Below, piece by piece: positions 51,058 to 51,191 of a DNA stretch of 51,191 nucleotides. The position numbers were made by a program, and so were the translations under genes. A model generated the notes under the pieces. It was not told where the DNA came from and did not search any database. It worked only from the letters and a program-made list of their open reading frames with translations. Position 1 is the stretch's first letter. Each line of letters opens with the position of its first letter. Source of the DNA: JBGSZX01 sp964640545 (GTDB lineage Bacteria > Bdellovibrionota > UBA2428); contig CAZXHL010000008.1 in assembly GCA_964640545.1 (NCBI GenBank), forward strand, positions 1-51,191, read 5' to 3'.

Positions 51058-51147
51058 GGAGAGATGGCCGAGTGGCTTAAGGCACACCCTTGCTAAGGGT
51101 GCGTAGGAGTAATCCTACCGAGAGTTCGAATCTCTCTCTCTCCGCCA
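51058..51147 (+). tRNA. tRNA-Ser (anticodon GCU), CCA encoded
   Basis: The acceptor stem pairs GGAGAGA (51058-51064) with TCTCTCC (51137-51143), followed by G and an encoded CCA (51145-51147). The anticodon arm is CACCC-TTGCTAA-GGGTG, giving anticodon GCU for AGC/AGU serine codons. A long variable arm (GTAGGA/TCCTAC) is typical of serine tRNAs. The T-arm is GAGAG-TTCGAAT-CTCTC (51120-51136). Confidence 0.97.
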
Positions 51148-51167
51148 TTATTAGGAAGCTGAAAAGG

Positions 51168-51191
51168 GGTTCTACGGTTCTACGGTTCTAC
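51168..51191 (+). repeat. 8-bp tandem repeat (GGTTCTAC), three units, cut by window end
   Basis: Three perfect GGTTCTAC units run from 51168 to the last base of the window. The array may continue beyond it. It lies 20 bases past the tRNA-Ser gene. Confidence 0.8.

Overview
The window looks like chromosomal DNA of a member of Bdellovibrionota or a close relative. The best pointers are a TIGR02147-type regulator (31866-32690), two PilZ proteins, a GAF/HD-GYP protein, PilT, a secreted L,D-transpeptidase, many uncharacterised secreted or lipid-anchored proteins, and a divergent DnaA-like initiator. There is no insertion sequence with a transposase, no phage block and no CRISPR array. Assignment is from gene content only.

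Layout. 1-3.9 kb: one arm of a palindromic repeat, a small membrane protein, and two secreted protein-acting enzymes on the minus strand (clostripain-like protease; transglutaminase-like protein). 3.9-7.2 kb: uvrA with a long histone-H1-like tail. 7.3-14.6 kb: arginase-family enzyme, secreted unknowns, a GH15 glucoamylase-like enzyme, a TPR lipoprotein and a RodZ-like protein. 14.6-21.6 kb: pilT, RNase G, a DnaA-box-rich origin-like region, a divergent dnaA-like gene, a PIN-PhoH ATPase and a PilZ protein. 21.7-31 kb: thioredoxin-like protein, zinc-ribbon metalloprotease plus acyl-CoA dehydrogenase, a secreted His/Cys caspase-like candidate, a full palindromic element, two small genes, an L,D-transpeptidase and typA. 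31-40 kb: a short multibranched palindrome, a secreted unknown, the TIGR02147 regulator, PilZ, a three-gene envelope operon, HD-GYP, and an HD-domain dNTPase-like protein. 40.4-45.8 kb: a second full palindromic element, then merR-iscS-iscU-iscA-hscB-hscA. 45.9-48.8 kb: a GNAT-fold acyltransferase-like gene with a haem-oxygenase-like diiron enzyme, a possible PAS protein and two small DNA-binding regulators with palindromic operators. 48.9-51.2 kb: a stand-alone nuoB, an SRPBCC protein, an unknown, tRNA-Ser(GCU) and the start of an 8-bp tandem repeat.

How genes work together. The Isc genes form one Fe-S assembly operon whose first gene is a MerR regulator with a C-terminal four-cysteine motif instead of IscR. 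RNase G, the DnaA-like protein, PhoH and PilZ form a plus-strand block around a likely DnaA-controlled site. PilZ, HD-GYP and PilT point to c-di-GMP and pilus control.

Most notable: (1) a family of about 220-bp near-perfect palindromic intergenic elements (two full copies and one arm) with three compensatory base-pair changes; (2) five 10-bp-phased A-tract repeats next to DnaA boxes spaced 11 bp apart, upstream of the divergent dnaA; (3) a MerR protein heading the isc operon; (4) an acyltransferase/diiron-oxidase pair beside small regulators; (5) a perfect intrinsic-terminator hairpin inside a signal-peptide coding sequence.
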